Source: Bedellia somnulentella (lineage: Eukaryota > Arthropoda > Insecta > Lepidoptera > Bedelliidae). Taken from it: a stretch of DNA of 64,000 nt. The stretch spans positions 27,636,875-27,700,874 of the forward strand of contig OY755170.1 of the NCBI GenBank assembly GCA_963576735.1. Reading direction: 5' to 3'. The notes under the pieces were generated by a model. That model ran no database searches. It was given only the letters and a program-made list of their open reading frames with translations, and had not been told where the DNA came from. Made by a program: the position numbers and the translations under genes. The first letter of the stretch is position 1, and the number at the start of each line of letters is the position of its first letter. Of the stretch, positions 1 through 12,200 are shown piece by piece.

Positions 1-158
1 TTAAATTTATTTGCTATTGGTGATTGTAACTTGTTTCTATACAATATAAGTTAAAATATGAAAATCTCAGGTATAATAAACCCCCGTTCCTAAACTTGTA
101 CATCAGTGTAACCTTGGGATAACATCTGTCTTTTATAGAAAAAACAACAGTTTTCAAA

Positions 159-817
159 ATGTTTGAAAAAAATGACTTACTTCAATGTGCTGAAGTTTTT
201 AAAAATAGTGACTCAACTCAACCAGACGTTATCAACAGCGGAATTCAATTTCTTCTTGCTATGTACGGAGCTCCTAAAAAAACCACTTGCTTAGATAAGT
301 TGCGATACGCAACTTTTGTTAAAAATACGCGTAATAAAAAGCAAGTACAACTAGCTTCTTTACCTCCAACCTCAGTAGCTGCTCACCAACATTTATTACG
401 GGTATATTACCAAGTTCAAGTGTGGCTTGGTAATCAGCTGGACCCTAAAGACTGGGGTTGGAAGTTGGTCGACAATACATTAGAACCAGTTCTAACTTTA
501 CTTCCACCAGCACCTGAGAAACTTCTCAATTCAATATTTTGCAACTGTAAAAAAGGTTGTAATTGCTGAATGTGGATGCAGAAAAGTTGGACTGTTTTGT
601 TCCCTGGCATGCACAAACTGCCAAGGCCGATCGTGCTCTAATGTTGAGTCAGCTAATCTAGAAGACTCATATGATACCAATGAGGAATCGCTAGTGGGAC
701 AGTTGATCTGTGAAATAGAAGAAAAAGAAGAAGAAGAAGAACAGGAAGAAGAACAAGAAGAAGACGAAGAACAAGAAACAATAATCCTGGAAAATTACGA
801 ATCAGACGAGGAATATT
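159..817 (+). pseudogene. Frameshifted ORF of a multicopy Cys-rich (CxC-type) protein
   Basis: An intronless ORF runs from the ATG at 159 to a stop at 569 (136 aa). It ends in a Cys-rich stretch (FCNCKKGCNC). The reading continues one frame over, from about 569 to 817, as ECGCRKVGLFCSLACTNC and then a Glu-rich acidic tail ending at a TAA. The Cys spacing runs smoothly across the frame change, so I read this as one ORF of about 215 codons broken by a small indel near 565-570. It resembles an uncharacterised multicopy arthropod protein with a C-terminal cysteine array, probably linked to a mobile element, but I cannot name the family or function. No introns or TATA box are visible. A sequencing error is the alternative to a true pseudogene. 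Confidence 0.55.
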
Positions 818-830
818 AATCATTTCATTT

Positions 831-1724
831 TCAATTACACCGCCATTATTTTAACCAACCGATATGTACAATAATATTTTACAATAGTTTCAAAACAAAT
901 AAAATCACTGCAGACCCGTGGATTGGCCTACAGGGGATACCACGTTAAAATTAAACGTGCTAAGTACACTACCTCATAGGTGTCGTGGAAACGTGTGCAA
1001 TGTATGAAGATTACCAATGATCGAACATTTCAACGCGTTATATCTTCAAAATGGTAGCTTTTAGGAAAAAAAATATTGATATCTTTTTTGTAGAGAATTT
1101 TCTGATCTACAATTTTGTACTGGGGTAATTTTGCGAAAAACTCACCGTTTTGCATAAAATCGCAAAAAACTCTTTTTTTTGACCTTTGACCCCGTGTAAA
1201 ATTTTTAGCACACCTCGGAACGATGGGGACTTTTGAGGTTTCATTTATAATCATGTTTTGAACAATTGTGCCAATTTTCAGCTTCTTATGAATTAATGTA
1301 ACCTTGAATGTATAAATTGACCGGACTATCAGGGAACGAAAGTGTTTCTCTACCAGCTGATACTTATTCATCCGATGAAAAGATGCTCTGTTTAGGATTT
1401 GAACCCACTATCCTGTATTTGAAGCCCAGTCAATTCTCTGAGTTAGCGAGGTTAAATATTCCAATTAGTTCCGAAATATTAATATCTGAGTTTGAACCGG
1501 ACGACCTCTGCATGTGTAAATATTTGCAATTAAACAATGATGTCATTATAATAAAAACCCAATACAATTGTCTACTTGGATGCTTTGACCTCTAATTATG
1601 CTTCTATGAGATCCTGCCGCCACCAGCACAATACTTTGATAATTAGGTTTTTGTGTCGATAACAATTTCGTATTTGGTTAGAGTTCCGTACTTTAAAGAT
1701 AATATTATATTTTTTATTATATAG
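831..1724. other. No recognisable gene
   Basis: AT-rich intergenic DNA. A 95-codon ORF at 1308-1595 (plus) has no motif I recognise and sits in ordinary-looking sequence, so it is not called as a gene. Confidence 0.4.
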
Positions 1725-1950
1725 TGCCGTGTAGTGTCGGCTTAGAATAACACTACCCCATTTCTACCCGTGGGTGATCGTAAGAGGCGACTAAGGGTAT
1801 AGGGCTTTTTAAGTGATTTTTGGGCGATGTGGTTGGAAACCCGTCACCAAAAACATTTATTATTACCCAATCAACTTCCAAAAATGGCTGAGGAATTTTT
1901 TATTCCAAAGCTCTGGCTACCCCGCTAAGGGATTTATAGCCGTGAGTATA
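1725..1950 (+). mobile_element. Family-1 SINE-like retroposon, diverged copy
   Basis: It begins GTGTAGTGTCGGCTTAGAATA, carries the internal GGGCGATG-GGTTGGA-ACCC and AAAATGGCTGAGGAAT blocks, and ends CTCTGGCTACCCC...GCCGTGAGTATATG with a degraded tail. Confidence 0.8.
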
Positions 1951-2015
1951 TGAATATTTAGTTAATATTTTTAAGCAAATCAGTTTAATTTATTGGACAT
2001 CTACCGAACATGTTT

Positions 2016-2172
2016 TTAATCCAGCAAATCTTTCCATTCATGGGTTGTCTGGAAGAGATCGCTCTTAGTGATAAGACCGCCAGTTGTACTTTGGCTTTTG
2101 TACCGATCTTTTTTTTTGTAATTGTTGTTTTTTTTGTAATGTGCAATAAAGAGTTTTATTATTATTTTAGGC
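2016..2172 (+). mobile_element. 3' end of a CR1/Daphne-like non-LTR retrotransposon
   Basis: The block GTCTGGAAGAGATCGCTCTTAG, AAGACCGCCAGTTGTAC and GTGCAATAAAGAG is the 3' UTR type also found on the opposite strand at 21776-21905, where it follows a reverse-transcriptase C-terminus. No coding part survives here. Confidence 0.65.
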
Positions 2173-2188
2173 ATGATTTCTAGTTCCT

Positions 2189-2330
2189 CGCCTCTCCCAT
2201 GGCCGAAAAAGAAAATTATAAATTTTAAATGGGAGAGGCGGTACTCCCCGACAAAAGAACAGTCGGTCGGGGTCAGGGACTCAGGTTCAAGAACCGACGA
2301 CCGAAATGATGAGGTAGTCACCCCTTATGC
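2189..2330. repeat. Hairpin-rich segment of unknown origin
   Basis: A perfect 12-nt inverted repeat, CGCCTCTCCCAT (2189-2200) and ATGGGAGAGGCG (2229-2240), is followed by a second GC-rich inverted pair around CCCCGAC...GTCGGTCGGGG. It directly follows the LINE 3' end and may be part of another element. Confidence 0.4.
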
Positions 2331-2960
2331 TTTCACAGAATAAGCTATATAGTGTTATATTAAGTCTACAAAGATAGTACTACTACCTACCTGATGATGA
2401 TTGTAAATTCAATAATTTATTTACTATATATTGGTTTCTTCATAAAAAGTAATGAGTATTCAAATAAATATTGTACTGCGGGACCGTTATTGTAGGATCC
2501 AACTCAGACTTGGCCATTTTTCGGACATACCTGGCTTTAAATTAGAAACGGGTCTTTTGTCAATAGCCACAATGAAGCGCTAAGTCGGTTTGCTCGAGCG
2601 TGCAGATGTGATTCTTCTCACAGCGATACAAAGACAACACACTTATTACTTCTATTTATTACTCACTTGTTCGCTATTTTTGAGACAATGCCATTGATTT
2701 TAATGCACGTAATTGCTCTTTAGTGGAATCACAGGTAGAACAAATAGGTGTTTAATTAACGTATTTAAAGAGAATGCTAGTAATTTCGCTTTCAGTCACC
2801 TAAACGGACGTCCAGGGATTTTAATTGCAATTATTGAATAAAGGAACATTATTTCTGCTAATTGTTTTAATTGAATGCTAATAGGTTAAAAGCTTCCAAA
2901 GACGCATCCTGACAAAGCTCAGACTGGTTTCTGTGTTCAGTTCATCAGTTTCGTTTGATA

Positions 2961-3205
2961 CATACTTACACAAACTCACGGACATAAATCCCAAAAAGGG
3001 GTAGCCAGAGCTTTAGAGCTAGAAACTCCTCAGCCACATTTGGAAGTTGATAGTGGAAAACATGACAGAAATAAAGTATCGTTGTCTGCGACTGCATTAC
3101 CCAAAAACCACTTAAAAAGCCCCGTACCCTTAGTCCTCTTACGACACCCGTGGGTAGAAAGGAGTAGTGAGTGACATTGTATGCCGGCACTACACGGCAA
3201 ATTGA
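2961..3205 (-). mobile_element. Family-1 retroposon copy
   Basis: Read on the minus strand it runs from the TGTAGTGCCGG head to CTCTGGCTACCCC...TCCGTGAGT, with moderate divergence and a decayed TATG tail. Confidence 0.8.
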
Positions 3206-3311
3206 AAATTTGAAATTAAGTTGGGAAAAATACGTAAAATAAACGATGGTAGAGGATGGGTCAGCCACATCACCTAACAATCACTTTTAAACCTCCAATA
3301 ACTTTAGTTGT

Positions 3312-3560
3312 GTATGCCGTGTAGTGTCGGCTTAGAATAGCACTACCCCATTTCTTCCGGTGGGTGTACGTAAGAGGCGACTAACGGTATAGGGGCTTAT
3401 AAGGGATTTTTGGGCGATGTGGTTGGAGACCCATCACCAACAACCTTTACTTTGCCATCTTTCTCCACTCAACTTTCCAAAAGTGGCTGAGGAATTTTTA
3501 ATTCCTTAGCTCTGGCTACCCCTTCTAGGGATTTATAGCCGTGAGTATATGTATGTATGT
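3312..3560 (+). mobile_element. Family-1 retroposon copy, near full length
   Basis: GTGTAGTGTCGGCTTAGAAT head, GGTGGGTGTACGTAAGAGG block, and a GCCGTGAGTATATGTATGTATG 3' end are all present. Confidence 0.9.
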
Positions 3561-4404
3561 AACTTTAGTTGTCTCATTTGGCTCCCAGCATCTTTCGCAT
3601 ATCTAAGTAACAGCACATAGTTTCCGTGGTATCCCTTTCAATTGTGGTATAAAACTGTGAGTAAACGTATACTCATACTAAATTAAATTAAAGTTCCAAA
3701 AGTAGTGTAGACTAAATTTAAATTTCAACCAGATTTTTACGATCAGGTCATTCAAATTGACCAATCTTTTAAGTCAGATCCTTAGAGCACATTTTCTAGT
3801 TTATTTAAGTTTCTTTAGTATCCGTGATTGTCCTCTACTTATAGAGGAAGTATGAATGGTGTCATAAGAATTACAGTACCCTATTCAGTCTATATTTTTA
3901 TGATATCCTATTCCACATTGCACCATTCATATACACTACTAGAAACCCCCGTTGCTTCGCATGAGTAGTGTTATTTCTCCATATCTCGGGTTTATTCAGT
4001 CACTTTTCTTCCCTTATGAAATTTTGCGTAATAAAATATTGCCTGAAGAATTCCCCGATAAATGGTCTATCTAACACAAAGATGTTTTTCCAAAATTCCA
4101 ATTAACACTTTACTGAGGTGAGCTCGTTCAAACTAACAAACACTTCCTTTATAATAATATTATCACTTTATCCCTAAAAAATAATGTAATATTTCCATGG
4201 TGTAGTGTATGTAATCATACAACAATATTGTAAGTCACTATATCTAAAAGTGATATCGTGAGCGAAGGTAGTAATTATTTCAGTGAATGTCAACCTCGAC
4301 ACATTTCCGTCGTTCACATTAATTAATCTCCTTTTATTCACCATTTAACAAAGAATATACCTTCACACCTTATTTTCTTTATTATTATTGATTTTGTTTC
4401 TGTG
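3561..4404. other. Nothing recognised
   Basis: AT-rich DNA without a convincing ORF, repeat match or structured element. Confidence 0.4.
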
Positions 4405-4560
4405 TTGCCTTCATAGTCTAGTGTTAGAGCTTTCATCTCACGATCCGGAGGCTTCGGGTTTGATTCCCAGGGGATTCTCACTTGTACTCAAGCTCTTTAT
4501 TCTCAGTAGGTTCAGCAGAGACTATCGATAGTCACTTGGCACAATCCAGACCAATTACTT
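4405..4560 (+). mobile_element. tRNA-derived SINE head joined to reversed LINE-tail sequence
   Basis: TAGTCTAGTGTTAGAGC resembles a pol III A box and GGGTTTGATTCCC a B box about 35 nt later, the spacing found in tRNA genes. No tRNA cloverleaf is complete, so this is tRNA-derived rather than a tRNA gene. The following GCAGAGACTATCGATAGTCAC matches the family-2 LINE tail in reverse. Confidence 0.5.
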
Positions 4561-4734
4561 TTGCCTCCCTAGTGTTCATCTTTGTTCCTATTCATGATCT
4601 TTTATTATTCTCACTAAGAAAAAGATGATGATATAAAAGAGCGCTAGAATAAGGAAATTTCTACTACTATTAGAAATGATATACCCACTACCCATCCAGG
4701 TTGGTGGAATCCGTTAGTAAATAAATATAAATGT

Positions 4735-4865
4735 TGGTAATAGATCTCGTAATTCAATGGTCACCGATTACCCGAGAACCCTTATTCACCTCATAGATAC
4801 GTTGTTCAAACCCTGACCTTCCTGTTTCGAGGTTGCTCTCTTACCAGCTGAGCTGGCGAGGTCAA
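4735..4865 (-). mobile_element. tRNA-derived sequence (SINE head or tRNA pseudogene)
   Basis: On the minus strand, GCCAGCTCAGCTGGTAAGAG (A-box-like, 4858 downward) is followed by GGGTTTGAACAAC (B-box-like). This resembles a tRNA with a decayed acceptor stem. No intact cloverleaf is evident. Confidence 0.5.
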
Positions 4866-6223
4866 TCTTTCATTTACACACTCGACAGACTAGTTCGGGT
4901 GACCCACTTGTTCAACATTTCACACCGGATGTCAGCTGGTCACACACCACGCTGTCTATCCGGTTCTTATGTTACTCCGGTAGCCCGGTTCACTACTATT
5001 TATGTATCCGATTGTAAATGTAGTGTAATGTCGCATTCACTTAATTACAAAAGGATATGTTAATGTGGTATAGTTGAAGCGAAATGGGTTTTGCAGGATG
5101 GTATTAAGAAGTAAACGATCTTTCACAAAGCTGAATGATTCTTTATTATATTTTTTTTGTATATAATTTTTTTTCTTTATTTTAAAAGATGAATAGATAT
5201 TATTTGTAATGAAGTATTTTTTATGATATTTTTCTCATATTAGTGGAAAAAGTTATTAAGCTTAAATATTGTTCAAATTATGTTTTTAAAAACTATGTCG
5301 ACAAATATGAAATAAAATAATTAATGGGGAAATGCAGTGCGAAATCAACTTTGCTATCAGCAAAACGTGCCATGGAATGCTTAACTGGCTGAATTTGAAC
5401 TAGGCCAACTGCGCATTAGCTATGTTTCAATATAACATTGCACAAAATTATGCTTGCGCCAAAATTACCGTATCATCGAAAATAGGCAAAAAAAAACGAC
5501 TCATCATCATTACGTGAAGGCAAAAAGCACCATTTATATTATGTCAGTCAGACAGTTCATTATAATACGTATTCAGCATTATATTTTTTGCTGATAATTT
5601 ACTTGTACAAACGATGCTACACGTTTTATTTTAATAGAAAATAACACACAATGTCTCGGACTTAATCCGTCTTATACCCGAAAAGGTTCTATTTATATCC
5701 CAGACGCTAGTTATAAAGCCAGTCTTGATCTTCTTATTATGCCTATATTCGCTCCGTATCCCGTAAAGAGCTAAAAATGCCTTGTACGAACCGTAGTGGG
5801 ATAATGCTAATTATAACCGACACTAAAAAGTAACGTTAACAACTAATTTGTGCCAGACGTGTTTCGCAATACTCTGAATCTATTTGTTAAGAATGTCAAA
5901 CGTGCTTTATCAGTAAAACCTTTGCTTTTATAATTAATACAAGTACATTAAAAACCACACTTGATAACAAACTTCAAACCACGACTAGCATTTCCATAGA
6001 AGATTAGTCAGTTAGTCAGAGATATAACATTAAGATTAAAGAGAGAAATTTATGAAAGATGGGTGGTGTTATCTTGTGTATAAGTATTATGAAGTAGTAT
6101 AGGAATTTTTCAAGCATGACCTGGTTCTCTGAACTCCTTGTGACGAAAATGCTCCCTGAAAACTTTTTACCTATCACAAACTTTTAACAAGCACTTTTTG
6201 GTGCTATTCCTTTTTAAATATAC
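4866..6223. other. Nothing recognised
   Basis: AT-rich noncoding DNA. Short ORFs here have no coding character or recognisable motif. Confidence 0.35.
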
Positions 6224-6265
6224 CACTAGTTTTGCCTCATAATATTTATAGAGGCAAAACTAGTG
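6224..6265. repeat. Perfect 15-bp inverted repeat
   Basis: CACTAGTTTTGCCTC (6224-6238) pairs with GAGGCAAAACTAGTG (6251-6265) around a 12-nt AT loop. Confidence 0.8.
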
Positions 6266-6337
6266 ACATTAACCTAATGATGGATTGAAATTTTCCAATC
6301 GGTATAGCTATCGAAGAAGATTATCAGAGTCTCTAAC

Positions 6338-6440
6338 TCTAGTGGGTACTCTGAACACCAGGTGACTATGTCACGTGATGTTCAGAAGTATTAGTACCTC
6401 TGCCAACCCCTTCAGGGGTATACGGCGTGAAAGTTTGAGT
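6338..6440 (+). mobile_element. 3' fragment of the tRNA-derived SINE (family 3)
   Basis: GTGGGTACTCTGAACACCAGG, then ATTAGTACCTCTGCCAACCCC and GGGGTATACGGCGTGAAAG match the last ~100 bp of the full copy at 55064-55432. The tRNA-like head is missing, as expected for 5' truncation. Confidence 0.8.
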
Positions 6441-6889
6441 TTAAATATGCTCTTTAGATGCCTAAAAAGATAAATTAGAGCTGTTTGTTATTAAACAATT
6501 TTATCTGGTTCCTCTACAAAGTGTAAAGAGTAGGAAAACTCTTGCTGAGTATAAAAGCTATCATTTTAGTAAATGGAAAGTAAATTATTCTCTGAGAAAA
6601 ATAAAAACTGGTTCCAAGGCAGATTCAACCTTTGCCAGCATGTCGTTGTATTCGCAATAAATAAACTAAATAAATACGATAAGGGTAATTATTTAATAAG
6701 GTTTGATTGATTACATTTCTAAACAGTAACAACTCCTATAAGATTATAATTTCATGTTTTTGGAAGATCAAAACTAGATTGGTTAGAAAATAATATGTAC
6801 ACATTTTTGTTATGGCATTATGTTTTAGTATAACTGGTGATCGCTGGAACGAACTTCGTGATTATACTCTTAGTTACGTACAAGTTTAC

Positions 6890-7058
6890 ATACATACATA
6901 AAGTCAAGGCTGTAAATCCCTGAAAGCGGTAGCCAGAGCTTCAGAATCAGTAAATTTTCAGTAACTTTTGGAAGTAAGGGGGGAAAATAATGTAAAGTAA
7001 ATGTTTTTGGTGATGGGTCTCCAACCGCATCGCCCAACAATTACTTAAAAAGAAGTCT
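6890..7058 (-). mobile_element. Family-1 retroposon, 5'-truncated
   Basis: On the minus strand it contains the GGGCGATGCGGTTGGAGACC block, TGGCTACCGCTTTCAGGG and a TATG tail. The 5' third is absent. Confidence 0.8.
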
Positions 7059-7230
7059 TAAGTTAATCTTAGATATTTCCACGAGAATAATTCATAAGTA
7101 CGGCTGTCAAAGTCGTAGTTATCTCGTCAACTAATTAAATAATGAAGCCAAGTGTGTTGTTTTTACACGACAGGTCATTCAAGTGATCAAATTCGTAATC
7201 GGCGGATCATTTCAATTCTAGATCATTGAA

Positions 7231-7462
7231 CAATACATACATACATACATATACTAACAGCTATAAATCCCTATATGGGGTAGCCAGAACCAAGGATTGA
7301 GAAATTCCTCAGCCACTCTTGGAAAGTTAAGGGGGGAAATCCCATCATCATCCTCATCGCCATAAAATCCCTTAAATGCCCCACTACCGTTAGTCGCCTC
7401 TTACGTACACCCACCGGAAGAAATGGGGTAGTGCTATTCTAAGCCGACACTACACAGCAAAT
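7231..7462 (-). mobile_element. Family-1 retroposon with short internal deletion
   Basis: Both ends are present (TGTAGTGTCGGCTTAGAATA and a four-unit TATG tail). The GGTTGGAGACCCATCACC block is shortened. Confidence 0.85.
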
Positions 7463-7993
7463 TGAACAATAATGTTTGCGTTTATGCTGTGACTCCTTTT
7501 GCATCGTTGAACGATGATGAGGGTGGTTTAAGGAAGTGTATTAATTGAAATTAAATTAGTTCAGCAATACGTATTTTATATCTTAATGGAAAAAAATCTC
7601 TGTGGAATAATCCTTGTATACAGTCCTTTATATTATAGAGAGGTAAGCCTTAGTTTGCTTGGCTATTACATTGATAGTGAAAACATGTTTAGGAAGTTGG
7701 TTTAAGCAAGATAATCTCACGTGAATATGTCATATGCGAATTAATTGAAAACTTTTATGAATTGAATGGAATTATTATCGCTGAATTCACAATTTTGAAT
7801 TTTTTAAAAACAAGGTTTATAGGACCATTTAGTTAAACCATCCACCATAATGTTTTGGTATGGATGCACCAACCTCGATTGTCCGATCATTAGTGCCCCG
7901 TATACGTAGCTCACGCACGCAACATTTTATCATGCGTGCAAAAAGCGCACATCTCTTTCTAAGACGTTTTCAAAGGCTCGTCATCCGTGCAAA

Positions 7994-8180
7994 TCATCGG
8001 TGGATAGATAATGTCATATAAGAATAATATCTATTTGCCACAAACCGATAGCGGGGCGCGGCGCGGGGGCGGGGGGCAGCGGTAATGTATGTATTCGTGT
8101 CAGTGTCGGCACCCGGCTTCGTCGGCGCATGCGCAACTAAACAATCGCTCTCAGGAACATGCCTTCGCATCTGTTCTAAC
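7994..8180. other. GC-rich island in AT-rich DNA
   Basis: Positions 8048-8083 are almost pure G/C (GCGGGGCGCGGCGCGGGGGC and beyond), followed by CpG-rich sequence near 8105-8130. No coding frame resembles bestrophin. It could be a CpG-rich regulatory element or a GC-rich repeat. Confidence 0.3.
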
Positions 8181-8897
8181 AAACACTATGAAAATATGTC
8201 GCATTAATTCATACTTTCACATAAACATGATCACGCTTAATTTATTCAGGGTCAAGCATTTGTAACTTCCTACGACGACGTATGTCTTCAAATGATGAAT
8301 GGCTTTTAAAATCTAGTAGATATTTCATAATAAATTGTTTGTTTATAAGTTATTAATGTTTCCTTTATTGGGAACTGGGCAATTGTCAAGAGTGTCCAAC
8401 GGATAAAGGGGAAATGAACAGGGATGGATATTCTACTTATCTCCAGGATATCGCTAGACACACCTTTCAGTCGGGTACTGTCTGTAAAACTAGTAGAAAT
8501 AGTACTCCATTAACCAGCGCCTTTCACCTTTAAAACCACGTTCAGAGATAAACTGTCTGGTGTCTTTACGAACAGTTACCCCAAAGGATATAAAAAAGAC
8601 TCATAACAGACCCGGGATGGGAAGCAAATATTTGTCATTACTTAATTTCAAATGATGGCTTTTCCTTACCTCACAAAGACGACGACGACGTCGCGACGGT
8701 CCATCTTGTCTATCATTTGTGAGGCCGCCACTTCTGACACTTCGATTACAACTGTCATCGGTTTAGCGCCAAAATTCTCGGCTATATCAGTTACCCAGGT
8801 TCTTACCACATTGCTACGGACTCGATAATCTATTGAAACTCCCAACATAGCCCTCTTAGTGTTCCTTACTATTGTCTTCAGACATGTTCGTATGTAG

Positions 8898-9054
8898 TTG
8901 TGTAGTGTCGGCTTAGAATATAACTTCACATCAACACCATCAACCTTTATCTCACCATCGTTTCCCTTCGCAACTTCTAAAAGTGGCTGAGGAATTAATT
9001 CCCTACCTCTGGCTACGCCTTCAAGGGATTTATGGCCGTGAGTATATGTATGTA
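8898..9054 (+). mobile_element. Family-1 retroposon with ~90-bp internal deletion
   Basis: The head (GTGTAGTGTCGGCTTAGAAT) joins directly to the CACCATCAACCTTTATCTCACC block. The 3' end is complete and lies about 72 bp before bestrophin exon 1 of this window. Confidence 0.85.
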
Positions 9055-9126
9055 TGATTGTGTGCGTTCAATATGATATTACTATAATGTTGTGTATCTA
9101 AAGTAAACATAGCGGTGTGTGTGCAG

Positions 9127-9256
9127 GACGAGACGGGGCGGCTGATGCGGCGCAACATCGTGCGCTACATGATCCTGGCGTACGTCATCACGCTGCAGCG
9201 CGTTTCGCTGCGCGTCAAGCGCCGGTTCCCGTCGTGGCAGCACGTCGTCGACTCTG
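9127..9256 (+). CDS. Best: Bestrophin exon (first in window)
   Basis: Acceptor GTGTGTGCAG and donor G|GTGAGC. It encodes [20 protein letters not shown] to [12 protein letters not shown] (43 codons plus 1 nt), the segment after the RWW region. It enters at phase 0. Confidence 0.92.
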
Positions 9257-12200
9257 GTGAGCCACACATTACATACGTTTGAACTGTACGTTTGTACGGA
9301 GCCAGGAAGGTAACTCAGAAGTGAAAACGGTAACCCAAATGAACTGAACATGAATAGTTTCACAGGTTTCTTTTTGGGCAGTAGGTGTAGAAAAATACAG
9401 TGAATGATCGTGTGACGGTAATATGCGTATTCAAGCTTCGATTTAATTACGGTTGTATAAAATCAATTGTTTAGAAATATTAAGCTGAAAACTTAGTAGA
9501 CTGTATCGGTACAAAGTGGCCACAGGGATATACCACTTTTCAACAAAAGGTGCAGAAAGATCACAGTGATTTTCAGAAGAAATACAAACCCTACCCTCTG
9601 TCACTTGGTGGAGATGATGACAATCCAAGTTAGGTTCAATTAAAAGTTTGAATTGGCTCATATCGTTAATATTATTGCATTCCTATAACGGAAATGTTTA
9701 CAAAATATGCCGCGACTTGACCAAGATTTTACACGTTTCCGCTATTAACATATCTTCTAGTCTGTGACTAACTGCTTGACTGCGTTCCGAACTACGCACA
9801 TGTCATGAGTTCTACAGAGTTATTAATAAGTTAAGCGTATAACATCAACCATAACTTACAGTAAAGTGTTTTATCCATTTAACATATAATCAATAACAGT
9901 ATGTTAGACAAACGCCCGATTTCTGAATTGAGTATTCCAGCTGAGAATAACTTAAGTATCGTTCTGTCTCATTGAAATCTTAACAAATCAATGAGACAAA
10001 ACGATACTTAAGTCGTTCTCAGCTTGAATACTCAATTCAGAAATCGGGCGTTAGTTTATTAACTGAGATTTAGTACATAAGTACGAGTTATTTTATTTGC
10101 CTACTATTTAAATACGAACCTTTATATTAGCTTACCTGTTGTTGAGAAACAGCAAATAAAACTAGTAACAACGAAAGATCCGATCGCGGAGACTCGATTG
10201 CAACATTGATTGTCACTATATTTGAAGAGCAGGTATTGGAAAGATATTGGAAATGCTGAGAGCAAAGCTATTTCCAATATTCAAACAATATCACTGAACC
10301 TGAGTTTCTCTTGTATAGAATTGAAAGCAGAATAATGGTTGGTTTATGAATGGGTTATCGTCTCAGACGCTATGTATATTTAAAAATGGTAACTTTGACA
10401 TGTACATCTGTATTGCCCATTATTTGCCAATGTGATGACCAGGATCGTACAAAGCGGCAACCAATAGTCTCTGCCTACCCCAATGGGAAATAATAGCTTG
10501 AGTATATGTATGCATGTATGTGACGAACAGATTTAATCAATTGTCACTTTGCACGCTCCGGGCTAACACATCCCACCATGTTTTAGAGGGGCGTCATACA
10601 TGCACCCGAAGCGTGAAGTGTGTGAGAGCGATTCTCATGTGAGAAGTGAGAAACTAACAGAATATTTGTACAAACTTTGTCAGTGTGCTCGGAAATACCC
10701 ATGTGACATCTCCGCTCTCGCTCGGCTCATACGTACAATTCCGTCTACTAATTAATATTTAACAGTCGAACTGTTTCAAGTGATTGACAGCGCAGTTATC
10801 AATGATACCTCGAGAACTTCGCAAACTGCGACTCTTGCATACATATGTACACTTAGGTATCCCTCCTTATCTAATGTTTTCAAATAGTCCAAAATCATAT
10901 GTCTCCAACTTATTCCACTAACTGGTCAACCCGCGCAGGCCTAATGCTGGAAAGCGAGAGAAAAGTATTCGAGAAGATGGACGGCAAAAGCCCGATGTCG
11001 AAGTACTGGATGCCGCTGGTGTGGGCCACCAACATCATCAACCGCGCGCGCAAGGAGGGGCTCATCACCAGCGACCACATCGTGCAGACGCTGCTGGTGG
11101 AGCTGTCGGACATCCGGCGGAGGCTGGGGGCCCTCATCGGGTATGACACCGTGTGCGTGCCCCTCGTCTATACACAGGTAACTTGCACTACCACTTGGAT
11201 TCAGAATTTTCATGTCTTATTTCAGAGCTTATCATATTTTCATTAATTTTTATCTTTTTATTATCGTTTTATTTAATTGCGTATACCGTTCATAATTGTA
11301 CAACTGGTGAAGACTTTTTATTGGCATAGATGCTATGTACTGTTACTTATGTTGTTATTATTTAGCTGTAAGTCTTCAAAATAAATAAATAAATGTGCTG
11401 ATTCAACATTCATTATGTTTGGAAAAGAGAAAGTAGTTTAGAATATTTTCCCTAATACTTTAGATTAAAACAATTACATCGTAGCATAACGAAACTTGGA
11501 AGATTATCTAAATCTGTATCGACTGATATACAAGTACGACTACCCCAATGTTCAAATAAACGAATGAATTATTTAGTGAGTAACTTTCCATAGTAAATTA
11601 AGAATGTCAAGCTGAAGAATAACAGTTTACATTTAATCGTAAAATATAAACATTACCTAATATAATTAAAATTTACACGGTAATACTCAGAATTCAACGG
11701 TTATAGGGTTAAACATTCCAGCAATCAGGCAATTAAAGATTTATGGTTTTGTCAATTAACTATCCCCAGCCTACACTCTTAAATGTTCTTCTCTCTCTGC
11801 CTCTCTATTTTAATCATACATACATACATATACTCACGGCTGTAAATCCCTACAAGGGGTAGCCAGAGTTGAGGAACTAGAAGTTACTCGGCCACTTTTG
11901 GAACGTAGAGTGGGGAAAAGATGGTAAAAATAAAGGTAGTTGGTGATGGGTCTCCAACCGCATCGCCCAAAAATCCCTTAATAGCCCCAATACCGTTAGT
12001 CGCCTCTTCCGTACACCCACCGGAAGAAATGGGGTAGTGCTATTCTAAGCCGACACTACATCTCATCTCATCTTTTATTTGAATAAAACACACGATGTGA
12101 AACGTAACAAGGCTTTATCCAGTGTTGAACTTGGGAGCCCAGCTTGAGAGGCGCAGTTGGTATCACCAAGCTACCAACGCTGTGCTACTTACTCAGAGAT

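Noticed and set aside
4405..4865. Functional tRNA genes
   Set aside because: A- and B-box-like blocks are present, but no complete cloverleaf or acceptor stem could be paired, so they are called tRNA-derived.
8040..8180. Missing N-terminal bestrophin exon in the GC-rich island
   Set aside because: None of the frames shows the expected RWW or TM1 motifs.
9082..9363. Minus-strand 93-codon ORF over the first bestrophin exon
   Set aside because: Shadow of the exon; no motif, and it runs across intron sequence.
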